Shown: positions 1 through 12,940, counted from the stretch's first letter. The stretch is 64,000 bases of DNA from Favolaschia claudopus (GCA_037176885.1 JAWWNJ010000064.1:1054001-1118000); one strand, 5' to 3'. A program made the numbers and translations. Notes: generated from the sequence alone by a model not told the origin.

Positions 1-1239
1 TTCGATTCTATGCAGTTTTGTGGTACTCGGGCCCTTGCCCTTTCTTTCACCAACTCTCTACCCTGCGCCAAATTGAAATTGAAATTCCAGGCGCAGATCG
101 CGTATACGTATGCACTGTACGTGTCATGTCGACGGGACTGGACAATGCGGATAAAGATTCATTTGATCCGGCTCCTCGTTGCAAAATTTCACGAGAGCAC
201 AACGAGAGTGGGAGCGCGGTTTTGTCGGTGCATTCGCCTACAAGAAAAGTTTTGCCGTGTAAAAAAACAGACAAAACTGCATTGGATTTGGAGTGATGAG
301 AGGCCGTAGATATGCGTGGTGCCTAACAACCAATTGACTCGACTCCGCAAAGCCCACAGCCCATGGACCCTTGATGGACCTCAGAATGGAGGAGAGTGCG
401 GGTCCACAGATCGCCAGGGCGCTGGCCAGGGCTAACAGGGAAACAGTCAATGAACACATCAAAATTCCCGCACCGAAGAACAAGTCAATGACATTTCAAT
501 GCTCTCGTTATCAATTCTAAGTCGAGGTACGAGAGGTCTAAGCAACGGAAGAACGCGAATTTCTAAGCATGACCATTGCTTGAAATAACTTGGGACCGAG
601 TCAAGAATTGCAGACATGTATGAGAGATTGCACGACGCAAGAATAAATGCGGCTGGCAACCATGACCGACACGCATGCAATTGTATGAGGGGAGCTGCGC
701 AAGCTCTAGCAGTGCAAGTTTCTATGTTTGAGCCAATAACATGCAAGCGGCAGTTACATCTATTCTCATCGAACACTGAATCAGCCTGATTGATAAGAGC
801 CCAAGTGCCAGCGAAGCAGGAAGCTGTTATTGAGATTTGAAAGATACAGAAGACGAGACAAGGTTGCCCTGTAACTGACAAAGTGTGGAGAACATGTTGG
901 AAGTCGTATGTTGGCGTCTAACACAGTCATTGTCAACTTTCAAGAATGATTGAAGACTCGGAACAGAATCCCATCGGACGTGACATTCTGCCAGACTGCC
1001 AGAGAGAGCGTGAAAGGTACGAAGGCTGGAATACAATCTGAAAGTCCACAGCAATAAAGCCAGAATAGATAGTTCGATTAATGCCCAGAGTTGTATCGAG
1101 GTTGAGTCCAAGTTGTGTTGTTTTGATGTGTGTATCATGCAAGGCTATGACATCTTCTGCGCGCTTTCAAGCACCTCTAAGTCCAAGTTGGAAATTGCTA
1201 TCGCTGGGTGTCACCTAGCTCCTCCCTAAGCTCACCTTC
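1..1239. other. Left edge without a resolved gene
   Basis: No confident gene is seen. Overlapping short open frames on the minus strand between about 240 and 1140 contain hydrophobic stretches (for example around 1020-1090 and 370-480), so a decayed or multi-exon membrane-protein gene on the minus strand is possible. I could not join them into one frame. The right end (about 1140-1239) must hold the promoter of the transporter that starts at 1240. Confidence 0.25.
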
Positions 1240-4200
1240 ATGCCACCAAATCGCATATTCGGCCCTCCTCCAGACGAATCTGCTCTTGACGACAGCCCCG
1301 ACACCCCAGAGACAAATCGCATTCGCAAGTTCGTTGGGCGTCTTTCATTTGGTAACCTCAGCCAGCATCGCCCGAGCTTCGCGCGTTCGCGAAATAGCGG
1401 AGAAGATGGCGTCTCTGGAACTCCTCGCAATGAGAGACCACCGATTCCAAGTGTGGTGATGACCTCTGCGGAGGTGTACGCGACACCTTTACCTATCTTG
1501 TCTATGATTGTATTGTCGATCGTAAGTTGTCCTCGCATTCTTTTCAGTATAGCTTCACAACTAGAACAAAGACGATGCTCGGCGAGTTCTTATCCGCCAA
1601 TGTTTCGACGCCGTTCGTTCTCTTCATGGTCAAAGGTGTGTTGTTTAGTCTGTTGATCAATTCGCATCTACTTAATTCCTTCATAGGCTTTGGCCAATTT
1701 ACGGAAGACGCTGATATTGCCTTCTGGACAGGAATACTTGGTAAATATATAATTATTGTGACCCTTTAGTGTCTGAACGTCGAGACAAGTGGCGACATTC
1801 TTTCTCACCCAATTCCTGACGGCAATATTATGGGTATGATACTTTACTGATCAATTATCATACCGTTGAACGGTACTGTAGGCAACTGTAGCGGACAAAC
1901 ACGGACGCCGTTTCGTTCTTGTTATCTCTTTGTTGGGGAGCGCAGTAACTTGCGCGATCTTCGGCACTTGTACCTCGCTGGAACAAGCCATTTGTGTTCG
2001 CCTTCTCCAGGGTATCTTTGCTGGTGCTGTAGGCGTCGCTCGTGGTTCAGTCTCGTTCGTTACGGATCCAACTAACGAAGGCAGAGCTTATGCTATCTTG
2101 GGGTGCGTTTCCTCACGGTCGACTTTGTAACATACACCTAATCAAGTCAATTGTTAGATTCTGCTGGGGTATGGGTGGTGTGGCCGGTGCCATTGTGGGG
2201 GGCGCTTGTTAGTAATTTCTTTCTTAATTGCATTGGTTTCATTAACGTAATCGCCAGTCGAACGACCCGCCGTCAAATGGCCTGGAGTTTTCGAAGACAC
2301 CATATTTGTCACCTTCCCGTACCTTTTACCGTGCGCTGTTGCGGCATCTGTAACCCTGATAGGTATGTATTTGGTGTCCAGCGATGGGGGAAAATGCTCA
2401 ACTTTCTTCGTCTCAGGATCAATTCTGGCTTGTTTTCTCGGTCCTGACGGCGGGCCTAGAGAAGGTGGTATCCGCCTCGTCGAAAAGCCCGGTGATCTGG
2501 CCCGTCCCCCTACCATTGCTGAAGAGGAATCTCGTCCTCCAACTCCTGTCTTCGACGACGATGAGCGACAATCTCTCGCTGGAACCATTCGCAAGAAGTT
2601 CTCAGGTTACTTTGCAAAACGTGTCCCTGGACCTGATGCTCCTTCCCCGAATGCTTCGCCTACACCGCACCAAGCTGTGAGACTTGACCGGACACGCACC
2701 TTCTCAAGCTCAAGGCCCAACCGCGCAAATGGCTCGGCCTATGGGTACACGGGTGCCTACCGCAACAGGCTTGCTAGTAATGCCACGAATTTCAGTGCAA
2801 GACGAGGCAGTATGGCCAGCTCTATGCGTCGGCGAAGGGGAAGCAACGTGGAGAATCATCGAGATTCGACGACCAGCGACATGAATTTCGCGCAGAGACT
2901 GCTCATGGCGAATGAAAACGCTGTTACCAACATTGCCGATCTCTGGGTTGCTGCCGCTATGAATGTCGACAATGAAGACCCTTTCGAGGAGACCGATACG
3001 GAAGAATCCGAGGGCGAGGGCGATCATGCAGATGTCTTCGGCGATGATGATCTTGCAGAAACCGACCCGTTCACTTCCCCAGGTCGCCGTGGTGGCGCTC
3101 CTACTGTCCCACCTTCTTCCTCTCGCCGTCCCTCAGGTGCGACGCCCGTCCGGCCGCCTGCGCTGGGCTCTCCCAGACGTCCCTCCGTTCCTATGAGACA
3201 TCCATCTTTCACCCAACCCTTAGCTGGAACCCCAACATCGCGCCGTTATTCATCCGGAGTTCCTACTATCTTCGCCCACCCTGGAGTGAAGACCCCGCCC
3301 GCTGTTCTCGACGCTCAACAGCTGTTGTTGCGTACAGAAGCCGAGGCAGACGGTCTCGAGCCCATTCCAGAGTCCAGGCGCGCGTCGTTGCACAGTCCTC
3401 GGCATGATCTTGAGGCGGCAGTGGAGCCGCCCCCGCCTTCGATGGCTTCGCAACTCCCTGTTGTCGTAATCATACAGTACGGGATGCTGGCGCTGCATAA
3501 TACCTCACACGACCAGGTTTTCCTTTCGTATCTTGTCACGTATGTTCTCCATTATCTTAAATTCGAGTCATGCTGAAACAATCCAGTGACTATGAATCTG
3601 GGGGCCTCAATCTGGACGCCGGCAATTTTGCGCAGCTAAGTGAGGCTTCAATTCATAATCATAGATATCTCGCCAACATTCTCCTCAGTCGCTCTCATGT
3701 GCCTTGCCCAAATCGCATATCAATTCTATCTTTATCCGTGAGTTACTTTGGTTTCAATGATGCAATGTGGTTACTCAAACCGGATTCTGAAGGAATATTG
3801 GGTTTGTTTAGCTACCGTCCTCTTGCGTGTACCATTCTCATCTTCCAACACTAGTCCTCCTCGCGGCCGTTTCTCCCACTTGGCCATGTTCCGAGTTGGA
3901 TCGGCCCTCTTTATCCCGGCATACCTTGTCGTGACGCTTCTGCGACCATTCGCCAGCGCCTCCGACGATGGCAATCTCGTGTTGATGTCTGGTACGCACT
4001 TCTCCTCGCTTTGGTCTACCCCACACAATCAATTCCTGATTTGCTCCCTCTGTAGCGTTGGCTGTTAGCACGTACGTCAAACTAGGTTGTTCGACATAAC
4101 TCTAACTGACTAACTATACAGTGCCCTGAGATATTGTGGAAGCACCTTCGCTTACACTTCTGTGTCAATTCTCTTGAACTACAGTACGCCCCTGGTCTAT

Positions 4201-4498
4201 AATGCCTTTTACATTGGTCTGACATGTCTGTCGTACTACTACTAGTGACTCCACCAAGTGCTGTTGGACTCGCCAATGGAATAGCGCAGAGTATTGTCAG
4301 TCTGGCTCGTTGTTTTGGCCCCGTAATCGGAGGCTACGTGAGTTCTGCTTCAAAGTTCTCTTATTCGTACTCAATGCCGGGTTTCTTTAGCTGTGGTCCG
4401 TCAGTGTGCACAATAATCCCAACGGATATCCGCTCGGGTTCATCATATGTGCCGGAGTGTGTGTGTTCTCTATCCTGCATAGTTTCATGATACGATAG
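1240..4498 (+). CDS. MFS transporter (ZIFL/YCR023C-like) with long central loop
   Basis: Multi-exon major facilitator. The start is the ATG at 1240; exon 1 ends at a GTAAGT donor at 1522. Conserved stretches appear in order: MLGEFLSANVSTPF (first membrane segment, about 1575), FGQFTEDADIAFWTGIL, then RLLQGIFAGAVGVARG and TNEGRAYAILG around 2010-2100, which match the conserved N-terminal half of fungal zinc-induced-facilitator-like or YCR023C-type transporters. From about 2400 to 3450 a Ser/Pro/Arg-rich, acidic hydrophilic stretch forms the central cytoplasmic loop. The C-terminal half resumes after short introns (SAVGLANGIAQSIVSLARC near 4257, GPVIGGY near 4320) and ends ...LHSFMIR with TAG at 4496-4498. 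The protein should be an integral membrane proton-coupled exporter of small molecules. The substrate cannot be read from sequence. Family confidence is high; individual exon borders in the second half are less certain. Confidence 0.85.
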
Positions 4499-4787
4499 GC
4501 TCGGGCGGCGGGCGGCGTGGACCATTAAATTAATAATACACGATACGAACCGCATTTGTTGTAGGCCTCATATTTTGCACGATATTGATGAACTGTACAT
4601 AGGAACTTGGTTTCCGGGATGAGATACATAGACTAGAAGACCGGAGGCGCCCAGGCCGGATGAGTACACACAGAACAATGACAAATATGGAATACAATAG
4701 AATGGTCAGCCTCGCACCGCGTCCAACAGAGGATCATTATCCGGGTCTTGACGAGGCTCGTCAGTGACTGGTTGCGGAGGTCAATAC

Positions 4788-6339
4788 TTACCGCTTACCG
4801 GGTGTTTGGCTGAACGACTGGCCGTGCACGTCGCAGAATTTGATACCTTTGAATTTCCATCGTTTCGCCCATTTGAGCAGCCACGCTGGCTCATCAACGA
4901 GATTCATGAGGATGCCGATATTCCGCAAGCGCACTTCTTCTAGGCGCGGGAGATGAGTGCTGTCGATTGACAGCATCACACTGTCGAGAGGCTTTGAAGA
5001 GGCAGAAGGAATCAACGAGACATTTCAAGGTGGAGCTTTTTGCTTACTGTTAGTACCGCAGTGTGGAAGAGACGAGGAGGGACGGTGATTTGATCTTCCA
5101 TAAAGGGCGCTACGCATATGCGTCGAAGTGAGGGATGGGATGACGGGAGAGTCACGTATTCTGTGCTTTGTGTTAAGATCAGGGTTTCGAGATTCCGTAA
5201 AAGAGGTAGAGTGTGAGGGAGCATGGGCGGGGCGCTCCAGTTTGTGGTTCGGAACGAGCGGATTTTGAACCCGTGGACCCGGAAGAACCGAAGGTTTGTC
5301 GGGAATATCTCAATCTCGAACCTTCGAAGGGAAGGCAGCAATTCTGGATCAGAGGCAAAGTAATTGAGAAGGGGGTCCCAGGTTGTGGGCAGTTGTATGA
5401 TGTTGTCTATGGGATCTGGGATGAGACCCAGTGACAATGTTTCGAGGTAGGGAAGCTCGAGGTTGCTTTCGAGCGGCTCTTCCGGGTATGAAAATATCCA
5501 AGTTAGGTGTAGAGTTTTCAGATTCGGGGTGTGTCGACAAAGGTCGGCCAGATCAGGCCACGTCGGCGCCTCGCCTACATTGGACCATTCCAGTCGTTGT
5601 AGAGATGGCCCACAGTGTTCTGCCAACGCCTGCATCACTGTCGAAGGAGTCTGCGTCTCGGGAGTGTAATCGGACCCATTTTTATTGACGTAGATCATGA
5701 GGCTAAGCGACGTAGACACTGGTATTCAGTGCTGAGACAGACCCAGAAGAAGGTTGAACGAGCACACCGTTTAGTATGTTTCAGCAGTCGTACAATAAGG
5801 TCGGGCGAAGCGGTTTGTGGATCCGAATCCGGTTGAATTGCAAAGTCGATGCGCTGAACGAAATCTGCGACTGATTCCGAGTCCTGGCAATCCTCAAGCT
5901 TCTGAACAATTGCTTGAAGCTGATGTATGGTCCGAATTATCAAGTATTCGTGAATGATTTGGGATGCGACATAGCGCCACGATCGGCAAACTAGAGAGAC
6001 TGCGGCACGATCACTCTTTAATCCAGGATCTGCCACTGGATGGGCTTCTGTCGAGTACGGAGGAAGAAAAGGGTCCTCCATGTGAACTGAGTTCCTCCCA
6101 TTGAGCCGAATCACGAAGGGGATGATGCGCGAAACCCATATCTCGGGTGGGAGAAGGGAAAACAAGTCGCACGACGGCGAGTCCGGGTTGGACGTGGCAT
6201 TTAATTCATTCCGATTCAGTTCTGCAGACTGCGGGGTAGATTTTCGTTTCCAGAAAGTGAATAAATTCAGGAGCACATCGTTGAAGACAGCCAGCGTGTT
6301 CAGTGTCGAGTTCAGTTTGTAATGAGTGCAAGTAGTCAA
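4788..6339 (-). CDS. F-box-like / LRR-like protein
   Basis: The first exon has an F-box-like core, LLPPEIWVSRIIPFVI, followed by SLVCRSWRYVASQIIHEYL, the usual pattern for basidiomycete F-box proteins that recruit targets to SCF ubiquitin ligases. The second exon block (about 5700-5045) reads as irregular leucine-rich text such as CRHTPNLKTLHLTW. A 65-bp intron (CG|GTGTGC ... GCTTAG|C) joins these in frame near 5705-5770, and a 56-bp GTAAGC...AAAG intron near 4980-5040 leads to a last exon with TAA at 4788. A further tiny exon to about 4717 is possible, because GTAAGC lies just before that stop. The 5' end is not settled: the open frame reaches 6339 without an ATG, and PWP2 starts divergently at 6382, so either a small upstream exon was missed or the gene is damaged. 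Confidence 0.6.
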
Positions 6340-6381
6340 GCTGGGAAGCTGTTGCCAAATAAGGACAATCCCGCAAAAATT

Positions 6382-9352
6382 ATGAAGTCAAACTACAAGG
6401 TACGCGTCGCGTTCCTTCCCATACAATCCGGTTCTCATCCTACCGCCTAGTTTTCCAACATATGCGGCACCGTCTACAGACAAGGAAATATCCTTTTCAC
6501 ACCAGATGGCAACTCTCTGCTAAGCCCTGTCGGAAATCGCGTTTCTGTGTTTGACCTCGTCAAGTATGTGGCCTTTTTCTTCCGACGGACGGTGCGAGTG
6601 CTCATTGGCTTAGCAATAAATCCTCCACGTTCGCCTTTGAAAACCGGAAAAACATCTCTTCTCTGGCTCTCAGTCCAGATGCCAATGTTCTTATATCTGT
6701 TGACGAAGGTATGTCGCTGAAATGTTTTGGGCTGACTGTGATTCTCATGGTTCCAGATGGTCGCGCGTTGCTTGTTAATTTTCGACGAGGCGTCATACTG
6801 CACCATTTCAACTTCCACAAACCAGTAAAGGATATCAAGTTCTCTCCGGACGGCAAGTGAGTGCAGAGGATTAGGCAATATACCTGTTGCGGTCTCACCG
6901 GTGCACAGATTCATTGCTGTTACGCACGGAGCACACGTTCAAGTTTGGCGCACACCCAACCATCTTGCGCGCGAATTCGCCCCGTTCAACTTGCATAGGA
7001 CATATACCGGACATCACGACGACGTCCTCAGTATTCAGTGGTCAAACGACTCGAGGTGCGTTTCAAGTTATGTGAGCCTTTTTCCTTTCCTCTGAATCAC
7101 GCATTAGTTGTTTTATTACCACCTCTCGAGACATGACTGCTCGGCTCTTTACTCTAAACCCAGTTGAGGGTTTCCGACCAAAAACTTTTGCGGGACACAA
7201 AGATGCAGTGGTGGGGGCATATTTCTCCGCTGATAGTACCACGGTAAGGTCACTACCATCCATTCATGGCCAGCACTAAATCTCGCTAGATTTACACTGT
7301 CAGTCGCGACGGCGCAGTGTTTACATGGAAGTCAAAGGACTCTGATTCAGATGACGACGAACCTGTGGCTTCCACGTCCAAAGGTTCCGGTTTCAATCCC
7401 GTCGCCAATACTCGATGGGGTGTACACAAACGAAATTACTTTAATCGAACGGGAACCAAGGTGGTTTGCACGACCTATCACGCCCCTTCAAATCTGCTCG
7501 TTGTTGGATTCTCGAACGGTATCTTTGGCCTATGGGAAATGCCAGAGTTCTCAAACATCCACACTCTCAGTATATCCCAAGAAAAGATCTCATCGGTGGC
7601 TATCAACGCCTCTGGGGAGTGGCTTGCATTCGGCGCTCGCAAACTAGGGCAACTCCTAGTATGGGAGTGGCAGTCCGAATCCTACATTCTCAAACAACAG
7701 GGCCACTTCTTCGACATGAATACGCTGGCGTATGCACCGGACGGTCAGACGATTGCAACGGGGGGAGATGACGGCAAAGTCAAAGTATGGTCTACCCATT
7801 CAGGCTTTTGTTTTGTCACTTTCACTGAGCACTCCGCCCCTATATCTTCCGTCGCTTTCGCCAAGCAGGGGAGCGTCTTGTTTTCCGCATCGCTCGATGG
7901 CACGGTCCGCGCATACGACCTTGTCAGGTATCGCAACTTTAGGACCTTTACATCGCCCTCACCGGTACAATTCTCTTCCCTAGCGGTCGATCCCTCTGGG
8001 GAAGTTGTCGCGGCTGGGTCGACCGACTCATTCGAGGTATTCATGTGGTCCGTGCAAACGGGGAAACTCCTCGACATTCTCACTGGCCACGAGGGGCCCG
8101 TCTGTTCGCTCGCGTTTTCACCGTCCGGGGCGAACCAACTTGCAAGTGGCTCCTGGGATCGAACCGTCCGCGTCTGGAATGTGTTCGGCCGGTCTCATGC
8201 TGTCGAACCGCTCGCCCTGAGCTCTGACGTGCTCGCCGTCGCCTTTCGACCGGATGGGAAGGAACTTGCGGTGTCGACTCTCGACGGGCAAATTACGTTC
8301 TTTGATGTTGACACAGGGAAACAAAGTAACCTCATCGAAGGTCGCAAGGACATTTCGGGTGGTCGCAAGGCCGACGATCGCATGTCTGCAGCCAATAGCA
8401 CAACAGGGAAGGCATTTAACAGTCTTGCCTACACTGCGGACGGTCGATGTATCCTTGCGGGAGGCAGCAGCAAGTATGTCGTTTTGTACGACGTGCGCGA
8501 CGGCGAAGGCGTGATGGTCAAGAAATTCCAGATCTCGGAAAATCTGTCTCTCGACGGGACGGAGGAGTTTCTGGACAGTCGGAAGGTGAACGAGGCTGGA
8601 ATCAATGTCGATCTCATCGATAGTCGCGGAAATGAGAGCGATCTGGAGGACAGAATGGACTTGAGCCTTCCCGGAGCCTCTCGCGGCGCAGGGGATATGT
8701 CAATACGGCGATATCGTCAAGAGGCTCGAACCAAGTGCGTGCGCTTTTCCCCGACGGGACGTGCGTGGGCGGCAGCATCGACAGAGGGGTTACTGATATA
8801 CTCGCTCGACGAAACTATCGCTTTCGATCCGTTTGACTTGTCAATCGACCTTACACCCCAGGCGGTCTTGGACGTATTGCAGTCGCGAGAATATCTCAAG
8901 GCGCTCGTAATGGCGTTCCGGCTGAACGAAAAGGCGCTCATTCATCGAGTCTACGAAAACATCCCTCGTGGCGATATTCGGCTTGTGACGAGGCAGCTGC
9001 CCGTCGTCTATGTACCACTGCTGTTGCGGTTTGTCGCCGAGCACCTCGCGCAAAGTCCGCACCTCGAATTCGACTTGCTATGGGCCAACACGCTACTTAT
9101 GGCGCATGGACGTCTGCTCAGGGATCGGTCTGCGGAGTATGCTAGCGTGTATCGGATTCTTCAAAAGGCTTTGGCCGACTGTGAGCAGTCTATATCTAAA
9201 ATGTAAGCGGGTTTGCTGCATCTTGTTTTCCCAAGCTAATTGGATTTCATAGCTGCGATGAAAACGTTTCCATATTATCGTATCTACTAGATCAGTCCAA
9301 GGTCAAGAACATGGGGGACGATGTTGACTCGGATATGATTCCTGCGCAATAG
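6382..9352 (+). CDS. PWP2: Periodic tryptophan protein 2 (U3 snoRNP, UTP-B)
   Basis: WD40-repeat protein of the small-subunit processome, needed for 18S rRNA maturation in the nucleolus. The first exon is only 18 nt (MKSNYK) and is spliced to FSNICGTVYRQGNILFTPDG, the highly conserved PWP2 N-terminus. Later exons give TFAFENRKNI, DGRALLVNF, then the WD block (GHHDDVLSIQWS, TTSRDMTARLFTL, GHKDAVVGAYFS). A long exon 7288-9204 carries the second propeller (GDDGKVKVWS, SASLDGTVRAYDL, SGSWDRTVRVWNVF) and the C-terminal UTP12-like domain (DVLQSREYLKALVMAFRLNE). A final intron (GTAAGC...CATAG) precedes a short acidic last exon ending in TAG at 9350-9352. All junctions keep frame with canonical splice sites. 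The 5' region is shared divergently with the F-box-like gene. Confidence 0.97.
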
Positions 9353-9693
9353 ATTTGTTCTACTGCGTCGACGCAGCTGTTGCCTGGATGAACTTGAGCG
9401 CTTGCTCAAGTACCAAGGGTACGCGTCTCGCAACATCAGGGGCCGCTAGCACGGTCACAGCGAAGGTACCTATTCAGAAGCAACAGCCTGCAACAGGACT
9501 GATTGTCGCTCGCGGGCGAATAGACCTGTCCCTTAGCTAGACGTTCAAGTATATGAATAGTATTTGAGATTTAACGTCGTCTTGTTCCTATCAAACTTCA
9601 AAAACGAGTCTATACGCGCGAAAATCTATAGAAGTACATCGATGGGCTATACAAAGGCAGAGAAAACAAACCTAATCTCCGCTTGTCCCTCAT
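9353..9693. other. Convergent 3' intergenic region
   Basis: This lies between the stop of PWP2 (plus) and the stop of the next gene (minus) and should contain both 3' untranslated regions. A short open frame at 9355-9540 has no supporting features. Nothing else is seen. Confidence 0.6.
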
Positions 9694-10653
9694 CTATTGT
9701 GGCTGTTTTCTCCTCACAAATCTGAACTTCCTAACGTGCATTTTCAGAGTCAGAGGAAACTTGCGATCCAATGTATCCTCGTCCTGGAGTCCTTGGACGT
9801 CCGCATCCCACGCACCCCAACCGAAACCCGGAGTCAAACGCGAGGTGCCCATCCACGTCGACTTGACTGGCGACTCGCCATCATGGATGAGCATCGTGCC
9901 ATCGCTGAGAGGAAATTTCCAGGCGAGGGCGACCCGTACGCGCTCCTCCAGCTGCTCCATTTTCGGTTCGATAGTCTCAAACTCGAGCTGGAGCTCTTCC
10001 AATCCCGGAATACTCTCGATCCACGACGCCCAACCCTCTTGCGGGGATTGAATACGCAAATGCTCCTCGTTCTCCCAAAACCACCAATCGGAATGGCGGA
10101 CGACAATGGTGAGTTTGCGAATGGCTAGGTGCGTAGCCCAGCGATGGGACTTCCGACTTTCCAGCCAGAAGAGCTGTGCAAAGAATCGCACGTTGCAGAC
10201 GGCTGCTCGTTGTTCCAGAGTCAGTCTGTCGAAATAGATGTTATGGCCGAAGTCGTGATGAGCGATGGAACGAGGTGGTCCGCGATGCATCCAGAAGACA
10301 TGCTCTCGCCGAATGACGGGTAAGAGGTGGGCTTCAGAGTAGATAAGACGGCAGGTAAGTAACAAGTTTGTGTCAGTTTTGCTGGCAAACTGAAAGCCGG
10401 GACGGTAGAAGTATTCGTGCTTGCTGTAGGGACGACTTGTGTCGTCGTGCTCTGCTAGGACCAGAACGAAGATAACGTTCCTCAGCTCTGGGTACAGCGT
10501 CCCGAATAGAGGAGATTGCAGCTGATCATGAGCGTTCTTGTGGGTGATTCTGCTAGCAATCCCTGCCTGCTGGAGAATGGAGACTGCACTGTCTGGGGCT
10601 TTCATGGTGTTGTTCTGACGGCGAAGGACGTGTCTCTTGAACAACGGCAACAT
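9694..10653 (-). CDS. 2EXR/DUF7730-like domain protein
   Basis: Single open exon. The start chosen is the ATG at 10653; the open frame extends upstream to 10725 without another ATG. The core reads LYPELRNVIFVLVLAEHD and, further on, NLLLTCRLIYSEAHLLPVIR followed by REHVFWMHRGPP. This is the 'pelrN-I' plus 'LLlTCRqiY-EA' signature of fungal 2EXR/DUF7730 proteins, a large, poorly understood family often listed as F-box-like. About 320 residues with no signal peptide or membrane segment; the C-terminus is basic. Biochemical role unknown. It is convergent with PWP2 and tail-to-head with the GH29 gene downstream. Confidence 0.7.
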   Translation of the reverse strand: MLPLFKRHVLRRQNNTMKAPDSAVSILQQAGIASRITHKNAHDQLQSPLFGTLYPELRNVIFVLVLAEHDDTSRPYSKHEYFYRPGFQFASKTDTNLLLTCRLIYSEAHLLPVIRREHVFWMHRGPPRSIAHHDFGHNIYFDRLTLEQRAAVCNVRFFAQLFWLESRKSHRWATHLAIRKLTIVVRHSDWWFWENEEHLRIQSPQEGWASWIESIPGLEELQLEFETIEPKMEQLEERVRVALAWKFPLSDGTMLIHDGESPVKSTWMGTSRLTPGFGWGAWDADVQGLQDEDTLDRKFPLTLKMHVRKFRFVRRKQPQ

Positions 10654-10848
10654 AGTGGGAACATGGGAATCTCCAAGTGAAGGTGATGAACACAAGATGA
10701 GTGTGCCCTTCGGCTGAATCGGCAAAGGTCATTCGCGTGGAGTCACAGTCAGGTGAAGATTGTGACAACGCGACCTAGGTGACTACTGTATCTGACAGAC
10801 TCTGACAGACTTGTAATGGGTCAGTAGCTGCAGCGGTGACCAGAACGA

Positions 10849-11884
10849 TCATCCGTTCGAACTTTCTTTGGCTTTAGCTTCGCGCCTGAGCTCTGCAGCC
10901 GCCCTCAAAGCAGCCACCTCCATCTCATCCAACTCACCCTCCGCATCGGGCCCAAAATTCCAACACACCCTCCCACCCATCTTCTCCACCTTCTGCTCAA
11001 TCTGCCAAAGCTCCCGTCCAGTCTTATAGTCATGAACCGTATGCGTCTTATCCCTCCCCCAACTCGTCGCAACAGTCCCAATATGCTCCCACGGGACGTT
11101 CGGCGCAACCTCAGGCATCGCGCGGTCGCCGTACACCCGGAACGTCGAATACGGCGGCATATAATCCTGACTCCTCTTCTTCTCCGCCTCGAGCTCAGGC
11201 GTCCCGCCCGTCCGGTCGTTGATCTGCACACCGGGCGTGCGCGACACGATGTACGCCATCGCAGAGTTGATAGCGTGTACAGCGTGTTTGGTGCGGAAGT
11301 TCCTGTCCCCGTCGAACCACCAGATGTCCGGTGCGTATAGATCGCAGAGCTCTTTCACCTGCGCGACCATGCGTTTGAGGTACGCTTCCCCGTCTGGGGT
11401 GCCTTTGTTGACTTCGTGTCGGAATTCCCACCACGAATAGTATAGCCCGAATTTGCGCCCCGCCTGAAGGGCGGCGGATTTGAAGTCCCCGACGACGTCG
11501 CGGTGGGTGTGGTAGTCCGTCGTGGCGGTGGGCCAGAGACAGTACCCGTCGTGGTGTTTCGAGGTCAACAAAACGTATTCCGCGTCGAGTTCCGTGGCGA
11601 TGGTCATCCATGCGGAGGGGACCCATTTTTCAGGATGAAAACAGGGTTGGAAGTCGGAATAGGGCGCGTTTTTGTAGACTTCGCGGTGGTGTTTTTGGGT
11701 GCGTGTTGATAGGTCGTCGGCATTCCCTTTTCGACTGGGAGGTGTCAATGTGAGGAGTTGCTTTTCGTACCACTCGCCGCCGTAAGCGGGGACGGAGTAG
11801 AGGCCTGCATTGTACCGATATGAATTTGAATGGAGGAGATGAAGAAAACAATTCCTCACCCCAATGGAAGATCAAGGAATACAT
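10849..11884 (-). CDS. Alpha-L-fucosidase-like protein (GH29), copy 1
   Basis: Two exons. Exon 1 encodes only MYSLIFHWG, then a 55-bp intron (GTGAGG...TGCAG), then LYSVPAYGGEWYEKQL. Family marks: HWGLYSVPAYGGEW, EYVLLTSKHHDGYCLW, GRKFGLYYSWWEF, and DIWWFDGD, where the Asp after F is expected to be the catalytic nucleophile of GH29 retaining fucosidases; also a C-terminal CWNFGPDAEGELD segment. The expected reaction is hydrolysis of alpha-L-fucosides. The protein is about 325 residues, shorter than the usual 450-500, and lacks both a signal peptide and the C-terminal beta-sandwich, so it looks cytosolic. A paralogue with the same first exon and intron phase lies at 34972-35986. Fungal substrate unknown. 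Confidence 0.88.
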
Positions 11885-12432
11885 GGTTCCTGCACGTAGA
11901 TCTTCAGGATGGCGGGTCGGTATTTTGTGAGGTTGCGGACCCGAATTCGAGAGGGATTTATACTGTTATCGTCGAATGAGATGCTCTGACTCGAGATTGC
12001 TATTCCTTGCTTCTGCCGATCAAGCGCTGTTTTTCAGTGCATGCAACAAAGATGGAGGCGCCAGAGAGTCGAGTCCTAGTTAATGGAAATAGAGAGCCGT
12101 AGATGTTAACTGATCGTCGTCACTGTGGCCTAAAGCGTCGTCTATGTCAGGTTTTTCCAGTGCTTGTCGGTTGCAGGAGGGCAAGAAACAGTCGCAGACG
12201 CGCCCGGGCCAAAGCAAACACAAGATGACACGGTCGGCTCCGCTTCGCAATGCTCGAGATGAGTTGAAGTTTTTTTTACACAAGCGCAAGACGATCGCGA
12301 GGAAGCATTCGGATACTAATCCATGAGAAGTTGGGGCAAGGAGGCGTACAGAAGTACTAAAGCCCGTCGAATTGCGGTTGAAGTCAGGTTGAAGTTGCTG
12401 GTTCGGACCACAGAACCAAATAAGCGCTCCTG
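11885..12432. other. Divergent intergenic region
   Basis: Lies between the divergent starts of the GH29 gene (minus) and SDHAF2 (plus), so it should hold both promoters. Only short open frames without recognisable motifs are present. Confidence 0.5.
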
Positions 12433-12940
12433 ATGCGCTCCTCATCGCTCTATCGTCGTCTGCCTCAACTCAGGTACCTCTCCCGCACAGTCGCCGTCCG
12501 TGCGGACCCATGGCCGCTCCCCCACACTCCTGAGCATCTCGCCTCCACCACCTCCCCCACCGACAACCCCCCAATCCCCCCTCTCCCGCGTTTCAACGAA
12601 TCCGTCTCAACCCTCCGCGCGCGCCTCATCTACCAATCACGCAAACGCGGCACCCTGGAAAGTGACTTGATTCTGAGCACCTTTGCGCGCGACCACCTTG
12701 CAGAAATGTCGGAGGCAGAGTTGCAGGAGTACGACAAGGTGCGTTACTATTAGGCGGGTTCGTGCGGAACTGACTCGCGGTGAATAGCTACTGGACGAAG
12801 CCGATTGGGATATATATTACTGGGCGACGGAGGAACGTACACCCCCAGAACGTTGGGCCGCGTCGCCAATCTTGGAAAAACTCAAAGTTCATGCGCGGAA
12901 CGAGGGCAAGGTCGTAAGACAGATGCCGGCGCTTCCCTAG
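12433..12940 (+). CDS. SDHAF2: Succinate dehydrogenase assembly factor 2
   Basis: Mitochondrial matrix factor (yeast Sdh5/Emi5) that promotes covalent FAD attachment to the flavoprotein subunit of succinate dehydrogenase. Exon 1 starts with a basic presequence-like stretch ([20 protein letters not shown]) and contains the diagnostic [20 protein letters not shown], followed by [20 protein letters not shown] 49-bp intron (GTGCGT...GAATAG) leads to [20 protein letters not shown], the second conserved block. The stop is TAG at 12938-12940. About 150 residues, as expected. The C-terminus is short and basic. Confidence 0.95.
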